Assembly (NCBI GenBank): GCA_015065975.1
Contig: SVPG01000011.1
Coordinates: forward strand, 1-64,000
DNA: 64,000 bases
Reading direction: 5' to 3'
Source: Oscillospiraceae bacterium
GTDB lineage: Bacteria; Bacillota; Clostridia; Oscillospirales; Acutalibacteraceae
Part shown: one piece after another, positions 8,376 to 16,588 of the stretch
Numbering within the stretch: position 1 is the stretch's first letter
How the letters are laid out: every line of letters starts with the position of its first letter
The notes under the pieces: model-generated
Told to the model about the DNA's origin: nothing
What the model saw: the letters and a program-made list of their open reading frames with translations, nothing else
Databases searched by the model: none
Position numbers and translations under genes: made by a program

Positions 8376-8807
8376 GTGGCAGTAAATCCGGATATAACCA
8401 TTTTGCTCGATCTTTACGGCGAGATGCTTACCGAAAAAGAGCGCGACACTCTTGAATACTACTATAACGACGACCTTTCCCTCAAGGAGATAGCCGATAA
8501 CGAATCTGCCGCACGCCGTTTCAGACGCGATATGGGGTATGCTTCCGATTCTCCTTCCGAGCGTGATACCATCACCCGTCAGGGAGTCCGCGACACCATC
8601 AAGCGTGCCGAAAAGAAGCTCATGGATTACGATTCAAAGCTTCAGCTCGTTGAGAAATATTCCCGTCTTTCGCAGAAGCTGGATTCTCTCGAGCAGTGCG
8701 TTGCTTCAATCGACGAATTCAACCGCCGTCACGGCTGTTACAGAGAGATAAGCGACAACATCACGCTGATCGGTCTTATTGTCGAAGAACTCAGAGAAGA
8801 CATCTGA
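8376..8807 (+). CDS. ylxM: YlxM/p13-like HTH protein of the SRP operon
   Basis: 143 residues, GTG start with GGGGGTG upstream. The N-terminus (LLDLYGEMLTEKERDTLEYY) and the second half of the HTH (ITRQGVRDTIKRAEKKLMDY) match YlxM, a sigma-70-region-4-like protein encoded before ffh and thought to modulate the signal recognition particle. YlxM is usually about 110 residues. Here roughly 23 extra residues (about 43-65, containing AARRFRRDMGY) sit between the two helices of the HTH. The C-terminal helix is coiled-coil-like. It stands 44 bp before ffh in one transcript. Confidence 0.85.
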   Translation: MAVNPDITILLDLYGEMLTEKERDTLEYYYNDDLSLKEIADNESAARRFRRDMGYASDSPSERDTITRQGVRDTIKRAEKKLMDYDSKLQLVEKYSRLSQKLDSLEQCVASIDEFNRRHGCYREISDNITLIGLIVEELREDI

Positions 8808-8851
8808 TCTGTTTTATATAAATCGTTTTTACTGAAAGGACGGTGTTCCTC

Positions 8852-10237
8852 TTGGCATTTGAAGGACTTTCCGAAAAGCTTTCGGCTGCTTTCAAAAAGC
8901 TGCGCGCAAAGGGCAAGCTGACCGAGGCCGATGTCAAGGAGGCCATGCGTGAGGTCAGACTGGCTCTGCTTGAAGCGGACGTCAACTTCAAGGTGGCAAA
9001 GGAATTCACAGCAAGAGTTACCGAAAAGGCTGTCGGCGAGGCTGTTATGGAAAGCCTCACTCCCGGTCAGCAGGTTATAAAAATAGTCAACGATGAGCTC
9101 ACAGAGCTCATGGGCGGTACCCAGTCAAAGCTCGCCTCTCCCAACAGACCTCCGCTCATCATCATGCTGTGCGGTCTTCAGGGTTCTGGTAAAACCACCC
9201 ACGCGGGCAAGCTTTCAAAGATGCTCAAGTCTCAGGGACGCAGACCTCTGCTCGTCGCCTGCGATATATACAGACCGGCTGCTATCGAACAGCTCAAGGT
9301 CGTCGGCACAAAGGCCGGTGTTCCCGTGTTCGAGCTCGGTCAGACCGACCCTGTCAAGATTTCAAAGCAGGCTGTCGACCACGCAAAGCAGCACGGCAAC
9401 GACGTCGTCATTCTCGATACCGCAGGCCGTCTGCACATCGACGAGGTTCTTATGAAAGAGCTTCAGGACGTCAAGGCTGCCGTAATCCCGCACGAGATAC
9501 TGCTCGTTGTTGATGCAATGACCGGTCAGGACGCTGTCAACGTCGCCGAAAGCTTCAACAATGCACTCGGAATCGACGGCGTCATTCTTACAAAGCTCGA
9601 CGGTGATACGCGAGGCGGTGCTGCACTTTCCGTCAGACACGTAACGGGCAAGCCGATCAAGTTTGTCGGTACGGGCGAAAAGATCGGTGATCTCGAGCCC
9701 TTCCATCCCGACCGTATGGCTTCGAGAATCCTCGGAATGGGCGATGTGCTCAGCTTCATTGAGAAGGCTGAACAGCAGCTCGATGAAAAGAAGGCTCTCG
9801 AGCTCGAGGAAAAGATCAGGAAGAACACCTTCAACTACGACGATCTTCTCGACCAGTTTGTGCAGATGCGCAAGATGGGTCCCCTCAAGCAGCTTCTCGG
9901 TATGATTCCCGGAATCGATCAGCAGCAGCTTGCAAACACCGAGATCGACGAGCGTCAGATCGACCGCACAATGGCAATCATCAAATCGATGACACCTGCC
10001 GAGAGAGAGAAGCCCGAGCTTCTCAACGCAAGCCGCAGAAGAAGAATCGCTGCCGGCTGCGGACTCAAGGTTGAGGACGTCAACCGTCTTGCAAAGCAGC
10101 TTGAAATGATGCAGAATATGTTCAAGCAGATGAACGGCGGCAAGGGCGGCAAAAAGGGCAGGAAGATGCGCGGTATGCGCGGAATGCCCGATCTGAGCGC
10201 AATCATGAACGATCCGCGTTTTGGCGGTGAAAACTAA
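8852..10237 (+). CDS. ffh: Signal recognition particle protein Ffh (SRP54)
   Basis: 461 residues. TTG 8852 gives the family N-terminus AFEGLSEKLSAAFKKL; a GTG at 8843 lies too close to the AAAGGA site. The N domain is followed by the G domain with GLQGSGKTTHAGKL (P-loop), DTAGRL and TKLDGDTRGGAAL, then the Met-rich M domain ending in a Gly/Lys-rich tail (GGKGGKKGRKMRGMRGMPD). Ffh binds 4.5S/SRP RNA and signal sequences and delivers ribosomes to FtsY at the membrane. It is the second gene of the operon; rpsP follows after 83 nt. Confidence 0.98.
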   Translation: MAFEGLSEKLSAAFKKLRAKGKLTEADVKEAMREVRLALLEADVNFKVAKEFTARVTEKAVGEAVMESLTPGQQVIKIVNDELTELMGGTQSKLASPNRPPLIIMLCGLQGSGKTTHAGKLSKMLKSQGRRPLLVACDIYRPAAIEQLKVVGTKAGVPVFELGQTDPVKISKQAVDHAKQHGNDVVILDTAGRLHIDEVLMKELQDVKAAVIPHEILLVVDAMTGQDAVNVAESFNNALGIDGVILTKLDGDTRGGAALSVRHVTGKPIKFVGTGEKIGDLEPFHPDRMASRILGMGDVLSFIEKAEQQLDEKKALELEEKIRKNTFNYDDLLDQFVQMRKMGPLKQLLGMIPGIDQQQLANTEIDERQIDRTMAIIKSMTPAEREKPELLNASRRRRIAAGCGLKVEDVNRLAKQLEMMQNMFKQMNGGKGGKKGRKMRGMRGMPDLSAIMNDPRFGGEN

Positions 10238-10320
10238 AGACTTCATCAAGCAGCGCACAACGGCGCAGACTTGACGAAATAAATCAAACAATTTATATTC
10301 TATTACGGAGGTGAATAAAC

Positions 10321-10563
10321 ATGGCAGTAAAAATCAGACTTCGCAGAATGGGCGCAAAGAAGGCTCCTTTCTATCGTATCGTAGTCGCTGACTCGCGTTA
10401 TCCGCGTGACGGAAGATTCATCGAAGAAATCGGAACATACAATCCGCTCAAGGAGCCGTCGGAGGTCGCTATCGACACTGACAAGGCAAAGAACTGGATC
10501 GCTAACGGCGCTCAGCCCACCGATACAGTCAAGGCTCTCTTCAAAAAGGAAGGTATTCTCTAA
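10321..10563 (+). CDS. rpsP: 30S ribosomal protein S16
   Basis: 80 residues, beginning [20 protein letters not shown], the S16 signature, with GGAGGTG upstream. S16 helps assemble the 30S body. Length is normal for Firmicutes. It lies between ffh and khpA as in most of the phylum. Confidence 0.98.
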   Translation: MAVKIRLRRMGAKKAPFYRIVVADSRYPRDGRFIEEIGTYNPLKEPSEVAIDTDKAKNWIANGAQPTDTVKALFKKEGIL

Positions 10564-10584
10564 TCTTCAAGGAGGTTTATCGGT

Positions 10585-10818
10585 ATGAAAGATCTTCTCA
10601 TCGCAATCGCACAGGGGCTTGTTGAAGCTCCCGATCAGGTAACCGTTGAGGTCGCCGAGCCCGCTGAGGACGGCACTGTCGTATACACCCTCTTCGTCGC
10701 TGAGGATGACAAGGGCCGTGTTATCGGCAAGCAGGGCAGAATTGCCAAGTCGATCAGAACTGTCATGCGTGCTGCAGGCACCAGACAGGGACAGAAGGTC
10801 TCTGTCGATATCAACTGA
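10585..10818 (+). CDS. khpA: KH-domain RNA-binding protein KhpA (YlqC)
   Basis: 77 residues with a single type II KH fold; the GxxG loop is in DDKGRVIGKQGRIAKSIRTV. KhpA pairs with KhpB/EloR in Gram-positives and affects RNA metabolism and cell elongation. AAGGAGG lies upstream and the gene begins 21 nt after rpsP. Two hairpins follow before rimM. Confidence 0.95.
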   Translation: MKDLLIAIAQGLVEAPDQVTVEVAEPAEDGTVVYTLFVAEDDKGRVIGKQGRIAKSIRTVMRAAGTRQGQKVSVDIN

Positions 10819-10828
10819 CCTAAAATCG

Positions 10829-10854
10829 GAAACGTCGGAAATATCCGACGTTTC
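10829..10854 (+). other. Stem-loop after khpA
   Basis: Eleven-nt perfect arms (GAAACGTCGGA at 10829-10839, TCCGACGTTTC at 10844-10854) with a 4-nt loop, 10 nt after the khpA stop. There is no real T run, so it is more likely an RNA-stability or processing element. Confidence 0.6.
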
Positions 10855-10862
10855 TCTGTTTG

Positions 10863-10896
10863 GGACGGCGCGGATAACCCCTGCGCCGTCCTTTTT
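10863..10896 (+). terminator. Intra-operon terminator between khpA and rimM
   Basis: GGACGGCGC (10863-10871) pairs with GCGCCGTCC (10883-10891), followed by TTTTT. It should end or reduce transcription from the ylxM promoter before rimM-trmD. Confidence 0.75.
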
Positions 10897-10924
10897 ACAA
10901 CTCACCGAAAGGCGATAAAATATT

Positions 10925-11440
10925 ATGAAAAAGAAATTTCTGGAGATAGGAAAAATCGTCGGTACTCACGCTCTCGCAGGCGAGGTAAGAGTTCAGCCGT
11001 GGGCTGATTCCGGTCAGTTCCTGTGTTCATTTAAAAATATGTATTTTGGCGAAGGCAGCGAAAAAATAACCGTTGCCAGAGCAAGAGTTCACGGAAATGT
11101 TGTCATTATGAAAATCGGCGGAGTCGACAATGTTTCCGACGCCGATGCTCTTCGCGGCCGCGTGCTTTACATCGACCGCAGCGACGCAAAGCTTCCGAAA
11201 GGACGCTATTTCATCTGCGATCTTGTCGGATGCAAAATAGTCGACGCAGCAACAGACGAGCAGCTCGGCATACTTGAGGATGTTCTTCAGTATCCCGCAA
11301 ACGAGGTATACAGCGTAAAAACTCCCGGCGGCAAGATTGCGTATATCGCCGCTGTTGATGAATTTATTGCTCATACCGACATCGAGGCGGGCATAATAAA
11401 AATAAATGTCGTCGAGGGGATGTTCGACAATGAGGATTGA
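10925..11440 (+). CDS. rimM: 16S rRNA processing protein RimM
   Basis: 171 residues. The N-terminal reductase-fold domain starts FLEIGKIVGTHALAGEVRVQ, the family signature. The C-terminal PRC-barrel contains YFICDLVGCKIVD and LQYPANEVYSVKTPGGK, with IPAV-like AAVDEFI. RimM binds S19 and the 30S head during maturation. Its end overlaps the trmD start by 11 nt, a typical coupled pair. Confidence 0.96.
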   Translation: MKKKFLEIGKIVGTHALAGEVRVQPWADSGQFLCSFKNMYFGEGSEKITVARARVHGNVVIMKIGGVDNVSDADALRGRVLYIDRSDAKLPKGRYFICDLVGCKIVDAATDEQLGILEDVLQYPANEVYSVKTPGGKIAYIAAVDEFIAHTDIEAGIIKINVVEGMFDNED

Positions 11441-12116
11441 TATTCTCACGCTTTTTCCCGAAATGTGTGAGCGTGTGCTCAGCGAGAGCGTTATCGGAAA
11501 GGCAAGAAAGAACGGGTTTGTCGAGGTTCGCTGTCACAATATAAGAGACTATTCCGACAGTCCGCACCGCCGTGTTGACGATTATCCCTACGGCGGAGGG
11601 CAGGGTATGCTCATGCAGGCAGACCCCATCGCAAACTGTTTTGACAGCATATGCGCCGAGACAAAAAGCCGTCCGCATTTTATTTATATGTCTCCGCGAG
11701 GCGAGGTCTTCAATCAGTCCATCGCCCGCGAGCTTGCACAGCTCGACAACGTATGCATACTGTGCGGTCACTACGAGGGTGTTGACGAGCGTCTGCTCGA
11801 CGCATACATCGACCGTCACATCTCGATCGGCGATTACGTTCTGACCGGCGGCGAGCTTGCGGCACTGGTCATAACCGACGCCGTCGCAAGAATGCTTCCC
11901 GGGGTGCTTGCCGACACGACCTCATTCGAGGACGAAAGCCATTATTCGGGACTTCTCGAATATCCGCAGTACACACGCCCTGCCGAGTGGCGGGGAGCGA
12001 AAGTACCCGATGTTCTCCTCTCGGGTCACGAGGCAAACATCAGAAAATGGAGACACGAAAAATCGCTCGAAATAACCGCTGCACTTCGCCCCGATATGCT
12101 CAAAAAAGACGATTAA
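11430..12116 (+). CDS. trmD: tRNA (guanine-N1)-methyltransferase TrmD
   Basis: 228 residues starting MRIDILTLFPEM. The trefoil-knot SAM site shows as DDYPYGGGQGMLM, ILCGHYEGVDERL and SIGDYVLTGGELA. TrmD makes m1G37 in tRNAs reading CNN codons and prevents +1 frameshifting. The ATG lies inside the last codons of rimM. Unusually, rplS does not follow; ptsH does, after a 394-nt gap. Confidence 0.97.
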   Translation: MRIDILTLFPEMCERVLSESVIGKARKNGFVEVRCHNIRDYSDSPHRRVDDYPYGGGQGMLMQADPIANCFDSICAETKSRPHFIYMSPRGEVFNQSIARELAQLDNVCILCGHYEGVDERLLDAYIDRHISIGDYVLTGGELAALVITDAVARMLPGVLADTTSFEDESHYSGLLEYPQYTRPAEWRGAKVPDVLLSGHEANIRKWRHEKSLEITAALRPDMLKKDD

Positions 12117-12343
12117 ATTTTTCTTTACATTAAAAAACATCGTACTTTTTATTCTTCTTTTTTGCACTGTTTATTTTGTCGATATATGTCAAAATGCACC
12201 GATATTCCGTCATATTATACAATAGTTATATGATAACCTTATCAGATTATCCCAATTGTGAGTTAAAATAATGCCAATTTGCACAACCAGCGAGAATTAA
12301 AATCATTTTGTCTTGTGAATCAAGCCGAAGTTATTTAAAATCG
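12117..12343. other. AT-rich intergenic stretch before the ptsH promoter
   Basis: About 227 nt with no coding signature. I see no clear terminator for trmD, only short AT palindromes (GATAACC TTATCAG ATTATCC region near 12230-12255). The functional part begins at the promoter at 12344. Confidence 0.5.
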
Positions 12344-12372
12344 TTGACGCTTTGATTCCAAATTGATATAAT
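12344..12372 (+). promoter_or_regulatory. ptsH promoter
   Basis: TTGACG (12344-12349), 17-nt spacer, TATAAT (12367-12372). It leaves an untranslated leader of about 130 nt before the HPr start. Confidence 0.8.
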
Positions 12373-12389
12373 ATGCTTGTACAAAAGCT

Positions 12390-12458
12390 ATAATGCATAA
12401 TGAAAGGTTCATAGTATAATTTCGTTTCGGGAGTCGTTCGATTGCCCCATAATGCATA
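12390..12458 (+). repeat. Twin ATAATGCATA elements in the ptsH leader
   Basis: The 10-mer ATAATGCATA with palindromic core ATGCAT occurs at 12390-12399 and again at 12449-12458, 59 nt apart. Both lie just downstream of the expected transcription start. They could be operator half-sites or leader-RNA elements. Confidence 0.4.
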
Positions 12459-12510
12459 TTATGATAACGTAACCACCTTTCGGAACGCATAACTTTAGGA
12501 GGTCACAATA

Positions 12511-12774
12511 ATGTACGTCAACGAAGTCACTGTTCAAAATCAGGTCGGTCTTCACGCTCGCCCCGCTACCTTCTTCATTCAGAAGGCAAATGAGTTCAAG
12601 AGCACTATCTGGGTCGAGAAGGAAGAGCGCAGAGTAAACGCAAAGTCTCTGCTTGGTGTTCTTTCACTCGGTATCGTAGGCGGAACTTCCATCCGCATCA
12701 TCGCAGACGGCGTTGATGAGAATGCCGCTGTTGACGGACTTGTCAAGCTGGTTCAGTCCGGTTTCGCTGAGTAA
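12511..12774 (+). CDS. ptsH: Phosphocarrier protein HPr
   Basis: 87 residues. His15 in GLHARPAT is the phosphotransfer site and Ser46 in NAKSLLGVLSLG is the HPr kinase site, both at the canonical numbers. His15 separates it from Crh. HPr carries phosphate from enzyme I to sugar permeases and, when phosphorylated on Ser46, co-represses with CcpA. No ptsI is adjacent, so it is a stand-alone unit with its own promoter and terminator. AGGAGG is 8 nt before the ATG. Confidence 0.97.
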   Translation: MYVNEVTVQNQVGLHARPATFFIQKANEFKSTIWVEKEERRVNAKSLLGVLSLGIVGGTSIRIIADGVDENAAVDGLVKLVQSGFAE

Positions 12775-12796
12775 TAGCGTATATTTTAACCGCTTG

Positions 12797-12833
12797 AACG
12801 CGTCACTTGTTTTCAGTGGCGCGTTTTGTTTTT
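12797..12833 (+). terminator. ptsH terminator
   Basis: AACGCGTCACT (12797-12807) pairs with AGTGGCGCGTT (12815-12825) through 11 pairs including one G-T, followed by a T-rich run. Confidence 0.8.
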
Positions 12834-12859
12834 AATACGAAAGGATCGGTCTATCAAAG

Positions 12860-14704
12860 ATGATTCGCAAAGATATAGAAAAACACCTTCTCAAGGTACA
12901 GAAGCCCTGCCGTTACACTGGCGGCGAGACGGGAAGCATTATAAAAAACAAGGACGATGTCAATATCCGTTTCGCCTTCTGTTTCCCCGATTCCTACGAG
13001 ATAGGTATGTCCCATCTGGGAATAAAGCTGCTCTATTCGCTCTACAACAACATCGACGATGTATGGTGTGAACGGGTTTTCGCCCCGTGGGAGGACATGG
13101 AGAAGGTCATGTGTGAAAACAGCATTCCTCTCTACGCTCTCGAAAGCGGCGACGCTCTGACCGAATTTGATTTCGTCGGATTCACTCTTCAGTATGAGCT
13201 GAGCTATTCAAATATGCTCAACATGCTCGATCTTTCAAATATTCCTCTGATAGCAAGCGACAGAAGCGACAGCGACCCGCTCGTTATCTGCGGAGGTCCG
13301 TGTGCCTGCAACCCCGAGCCGCTCGCCGATTTTGTCGACATCTTCTCTCTCGGTGAGGGTGAGGAGGTCAGCATCGAGCTCTTCGACCTCTATCGCGAGC
13401 ACAAAAACAAAGGCTTCGTCAAAGCCGATTTCCTGCGTGAGGCTGCAAAGATCGAAGGCATTTATATTCCTTCCCTCTACGACGTTTCCTACAACGAGGA
13501 CGGCACAATAAGCGCATTCACGCCAAAGGGTGACGCTCCCGCAACAATCAGAAAACGCATTATCGAGGATTTCGACAAGTGTTTCTATCCCGACAACTTT
13601 GTTGTTCCTTTCATCGAGATAGTGCACGACCGCGCTGTTGCCGAGATTTTCCGCGGCTGTATCCGCGGCTGCCGTTTCTGTCAGGCGGGTTTCATCTACC
13701 GACCCGTCCGCGAGCGTGAACCCGGCACCATAAACGATATGTGCCGCACCCTCTGCTCCAATACAGGCTACGACGAGGTCTCCCTCTCTTCCCTTTCCTC
13801 CAGCGACTACACAAAGCTCGGCGACCTTCTTGACAATATGCTCAAGTGGTCGGAGAAGGACAAGGTCAGCATAAACCTGCCGTCGCTGAGAGTTGACGGT
13901 TTCTCGAGAGAGCTCACCGAAAAGCTCAAAAAGGTTCGCCGCGGCGGTCTTACCTTTGCTCCCGAAGCGGGAACTCAGCGTCTGCGCGATGCCATCAACA
14001 AGAACGTAACCGAAAACGAGCTCATGTCCACCTGTGCAACCGCTTTTGCAGGCGGCTGGACAAGCGTCAAGCTCTATTTTATGATAGGTCTTCCGACCGA
14101 AACGGGCGAGGACGTCGTCGGCATAACGGGTCTTTGTCAGAAGGTCGTCGACCTCTTCTACAATCTGCCCGAACGTCCCAAAGGAAAGGGTGTACAGGTT
14201 TCGGCAAGCGCTTCGACCTTCGTTCCCAAGCCCTTTACCCCGTTCCAGTGGGAGCCGCAGGACACAATCGGCACTATCCACGAAAAGCAGAAGCTTCTCA
14301 AGGACAGCGTCACAAGCAAGAAGATATCTCTCAGCTGGCACGACGCAAACACAAGCTTCCTCGAGGCCGTCTTTGCGAGAGGCGACCGCAGACTGGGCAA
14401 GGTTCTTCTGCGCGCGCACGAACTCGGCTGTAAGTTCGACGGCTGGGACGAATTCTTCAATCTCGACACGTGGCTCAGGGCGTTCGAGGAGTGCGGCGTC
14501 GATCCCGCATTCTATGCAAACAGACGCAGAGAATATGACGAGATCCTCCCCTGGGACCATCTCGATTACGGCATAGACAAGCGATTCCTCATCGCGGAAA
14601 ACGAACGCTCAAAGCAGTCTCAGACCACTCCTCACTGCCGTCAGAAGTGTTCAGCCTGCGGTGCAGCAAAGCTTACAGGAGGTGTTTGCAGTGTTACCCG
14701 TTAG
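12860..14704 (+). CDS. B12-binding-type radical SAM protein (TIGR03960 family)
   Basis: 614 residues. The first part resembles a cobalamin-binding Rossmann domain (VNIRFAFCFPDSYEIGMSHL). The radical SAM cluster motif is C267-x3-C271-x2-C274 in FRGCIRGCRFCQAGF, followed by the barrel (RGGLTFAPEAGTQRLRDAI, KLYFMIGLPTETGEDV). The family is widespread in Firmicutes, always next to or fused with the DUF2344 protein that follows here, and its substrate is not established; a role in RNA or ribosome modification is often suspected because the pair usually sits near ribosomal genes. It overlaps the next gene by 14 nt. Confidence 0.93.
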   Translation: MIRKDIEKHLLKVQKPCRYTGGETGSIIKNKDDVNIRFAFCFPDSYEIGMSHLGIKLLYSLYNNIDDVWCERVFAPWEDMEKVMCENSIPLYALESGDALTEFDFVGFTLQYELSYSNMLNMLDLSNIPLIASDRSDSDPLVICGGPCACNPEPLADFVDIFSLGEGEEVSIELFDLYREHKNKGFVKADFLREAAKIEGIYIPSLYDVSYNEDGTISAFTPKGDAPATIRKRIIEDFDKCFYPDNFVVPFIEIVHDRAVAEIFRGCIRGCRFCQAGFIYRPVREREPGTINDMCRTLCSNTGYDEVSLSSLSSSDYTKLGDLLDNMLKWSEKDKVSINLPSLRVDGFSRELTEKLKKVRRGGLTFAPEAGTQRLRDAINKNVTENELMSTCATAFAGGWTSVKLYFMIGLPTETGEDVVGITGLCQKVVDLFYNLPERPKGKGVQVSASASTFVPKPFTPFQWEPQDTIGTIHEKQKLLKDSVTSKKISLSWHDANTSFLEAVFARGDRRLGKVLLRAHELGCKFDGWDEFFNLDTWLRAFEECGVDPAFYANRRREYDEILPWDHLDYGIDKRFLIAENERSKQSQTTPHCRQKCSACGAAKLTGGVCSVTR

Positions 14705-15341
14705 ACTTTTCTTCGAAAAAACAGGTCCTGCAAGATATATGTCTCACCTCGACCTTGTAAGGTGTTTCGGACGCTCGCTCAGACGCGCCGCAATCCCGTT
14801 CTGGTACACCGAGGGATTCAATCCTCACCCCTTCCTCACCTTCGCTCTCCCCCTTTCGCTCGGTACTGCGGGTATGAGCGAATCGGTCGATATAAAACTC
14901 ACGGAGGATATGCCTTTTGACACGCTGACAGACCGACTCAACCGCTGTCTGCCCGAGGGTCTGAGGATAACATCGGTCGCAGAGCCCAAAAGAAAGGCCA
15001 CCGACATAGCTTTTTCTTCCTATAAAATTGTGATATCGGAAAAAACAGGCATCTGCGATGCGCTCACGGACTATCTCTCACGCGATGAGATCATCACTCA
15101 GAAAAAGAACAAGAAAAAGCAGATGGTTGACATAAATTTAAAACCGTCTATCCATTCCTTCTCCGTATCGGAAGATAACGTAAACACGGTTCTCGAAGCA
15201 GTACTTTCTTCGGGATGCAGCGAAAACCTCAACCCAACGCTTCTTCTCGATTCATTCTCCGACGCATCGGGAATACAGCTCGATCACGTTGACATAATAA
15301 GACTTAAAATACTCTGCAACGACTTGAGCGATTTCGCCTGA
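14691..15341 (+). CDS. DUF2344 protein, partner of the radical SAM protein (TIGR03936 family)
   Basis: 216 residues from GTG 14691, which follows AGGAGGTG by 6 nt. The N-terminus VRLFFEKTGPARYMSHLDLV and EGFNPHPFLTFALPLSLG are the family signature. In many bacteria this domain is fused to the C-terminus of the radical SAM protein. Here it is a separate, overlapping gene. Function is unknown. Confidence 0.9.
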   Translation: MLPVRLFFEKTGPARYMSHLDLVRCFGRSLRRAAIPFWYTEGFNPHPFLTFALPLSLGTAGMSESVDIKLTEDMPFDTLTDRLNRCLPEGLRITSVAEPKRKATDIAFSSYKIVISEKTGICDALTDYLSRDEIITQKKNKKKQMVDINLKPSIHSFSVSEDNVNTVLEAVLSSGCSENLNPTLLLDSFSDASGIQLDHVDIIRLKILCNDLSDFA

Positions 15342-15390
15342 CCAAAAGCATTTATATAATATTGAAAGAAATTTTAAAAAAATTCTTGCA

Positions 15391-15419
15391 TTGACACGTT
15401 ATTTATGGTAATATATTTT
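15391..15419 (+). promoter_or_regulatory. rplS promoter
   Basis: TTGACA (15391-15396), 17-nt spacer, TATTTT (15414-15419); a TATATT register with a 15-nt spacer is also present. It lies about 150 nt before the L19 start. Confidence 0.65.
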
Positions 15420-15427
15420 AGCATTAA

Positions 15428-15552
15428 ATCATGCGGTTCTATATATAGCCGCTTTCGGGCTTCCTGCCCGGGATTTGCGCCGGCTCATCGCCGGAAGACA
15501 AAAACCGATATTCCTCTGTGCGCTTTTCGCAGCATGAATATCCGAAGAAACA
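15428..15552 (+). ncRNA. Structured 5' leader of rplS, probably an L19 leader
   Basis: Four successive hairpins are readable: GCGG...CCGC (about 15433-15452), CGGGC TTCCT GCCCG (about 15457-15471), CCGGC TCATC GCCGG (about 15481-15495) and a long GATATTC...GAATATC stem enclosing a CTGTGCG/CGCAG pairing (about 15508-15543). Position, length and stem series fit the autoregulatory L19 leader known in Firmicutes. Without a covariance search the identity is inferred. Confidence 0.55.
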
Positions 15553-15566
15553 GGAGGAAATTTACA

Positions 15567-15911
15567 ATGGACGCACTTAAGATCATCTCTCAGAGCAGTA
15601 TCCGTGAGGACAAACTCGACTTCGCTATCGGTGATACCATCAAGGTTCACGTAAAGATCCGCGAAGGTGAGCGCGAAAGAATCCAGATTTTCGAGGGTAC
15701 TGTTATCGCTCGCCGCGGCAGCGGTGTTTCCGAAACCTTCACCGTTCGTCGTGTATCCTACGGCGTTGGTGTCGAGAGGGTTTTCCCCTACAACTCTCCC
15801 AATGTTGCAAAGATCGAAGTAGTTCGCCGCGGTCGTGTTCGCAGAAGCAAGCTCTACTATCTGCGTGACAGAGTCGGTAAGGCAGCTAAGGTCAAGGAGC
15901 AGCTCAGATAG
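15567..15911 (+). CDS. rplS: 50S ribosomal protein L19
   Basis: 114 residues. ATG 15567 follows AGGAGG by 9 nt and gives the family length; an earlier in-frame start would translate the leader. Signatures: [20 protein letters not shown] and [21 protein letters not shown]19 sits at the 30S/50S interface. It is monocistronic here, with its own promoter and terminator, rather than following trmD. Confidence 0.97.
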   Translation: MDALKIISQSSIREDKLDFAIGDTIKVHVKIREGERERIQIFEGTVIARRGSGVSETFTVRRVSYGVGVERVFPYNSPNVAKIEVVRRGRVRRSKLYYLRDRVGKAAKVKEQLR

Positions 15912-15923
15912 TTTCGGCGCATT

Positions 15924-15949
15924 AAGGGACGGGTATCGTCCCTTTTTTT
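15924..15949 (+). terminator. rplS terminator
   Basis: AAGGGACG (15924-15931) pairs with CGTCCCTT (15937-15944), then a run of seven T. Confidence 0.88.
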
Positions 15950-15996
15950 GCTTACTTGAGATTTAATAATCTGTGGATATAAGGAGGCATATTGTT

Positions 15997-16587
15997 ATGA
16001 ACAACGCCACCATGAACAGAGACGAAAAGCGTAAACTCACGGGGTTCGCCGCTGAGGTTTACGAATGGCTCGAGTCGATCGCTTTCGCTTTTGCCATAGC
16101 TGTCATTCTGTTTACCTTTGTTTTCAGAATCGTCAGCGTTTCGGGTCCTTCCATGAATCCCACACTCAACGATGCCGATCGTCTCGTTGTAAGCTGTCTC
16201 TTCTACGAGCCTGAATACAACGACGTTGTCATCATCGCCGGTCTCGGCAACGAGGACGGTGAGCTCTATAACGAGCCTCTCGTAAAGAGAGTCATCGCCA
16301 CCGAGGGACAGACCGTCCAGATCGTCGACGATATCGTATATGTCGACGGCAAAGCGATAAAGGACAGCTTCGGTGCTACCCCCAACTTCCTCGGCGATCC
16401 GAGCAACTATGTCGATCTTTCCACCCCCACAACCGTTCCCGAGGAATGTGTTTTTGTGCTGGGTGACAACCGTATGGTATCGAGGGACAGCCGTCACAGA
16501 ACCGTCGGTTTTGTTCCCGAGACCTACATTCTCGGCAAGGTCATTCTGAGAATGTATCCATTTGACTCTTTCGGAACGGTGGAATAA
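15997..16587 (+). CDS. lepB: Signal peptidase I
   Basis: 196 residues from ATG 15997, 7 nt after AAGGAGG. One N-terminal membrane helix (about residues 27-48). The Ser/Lys dyad is Ser52 in SGPSMNPTL and Lys97 in PLVKRVIA; the box VLGDNRMVSRDSR is also present. It removes signal peptides from exported proteins on the outer face of the membrane. It is the first gene of lepB-rbgA-rnhB-yraN. Confidence 0.96.
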   Translation: MNNATMNRDEKRKLTGFAAEVYEWLESIAFAFAIAVILFTFVFRIVSVSGPSMNPTLNDADRLVVSCLFYEPEYNDVVIIAGLGNEDGELYNEPLVKRVIATEGQTVQIVDDIVYVDGKAIKDSFGATPNFLGDPSNYVDLSTPTTVPEECVFVLGDNRMVSRDSRHRTVGFVPETYILGKVILRMYPFDSFGTVE

Positions 16588-16588
16588 T

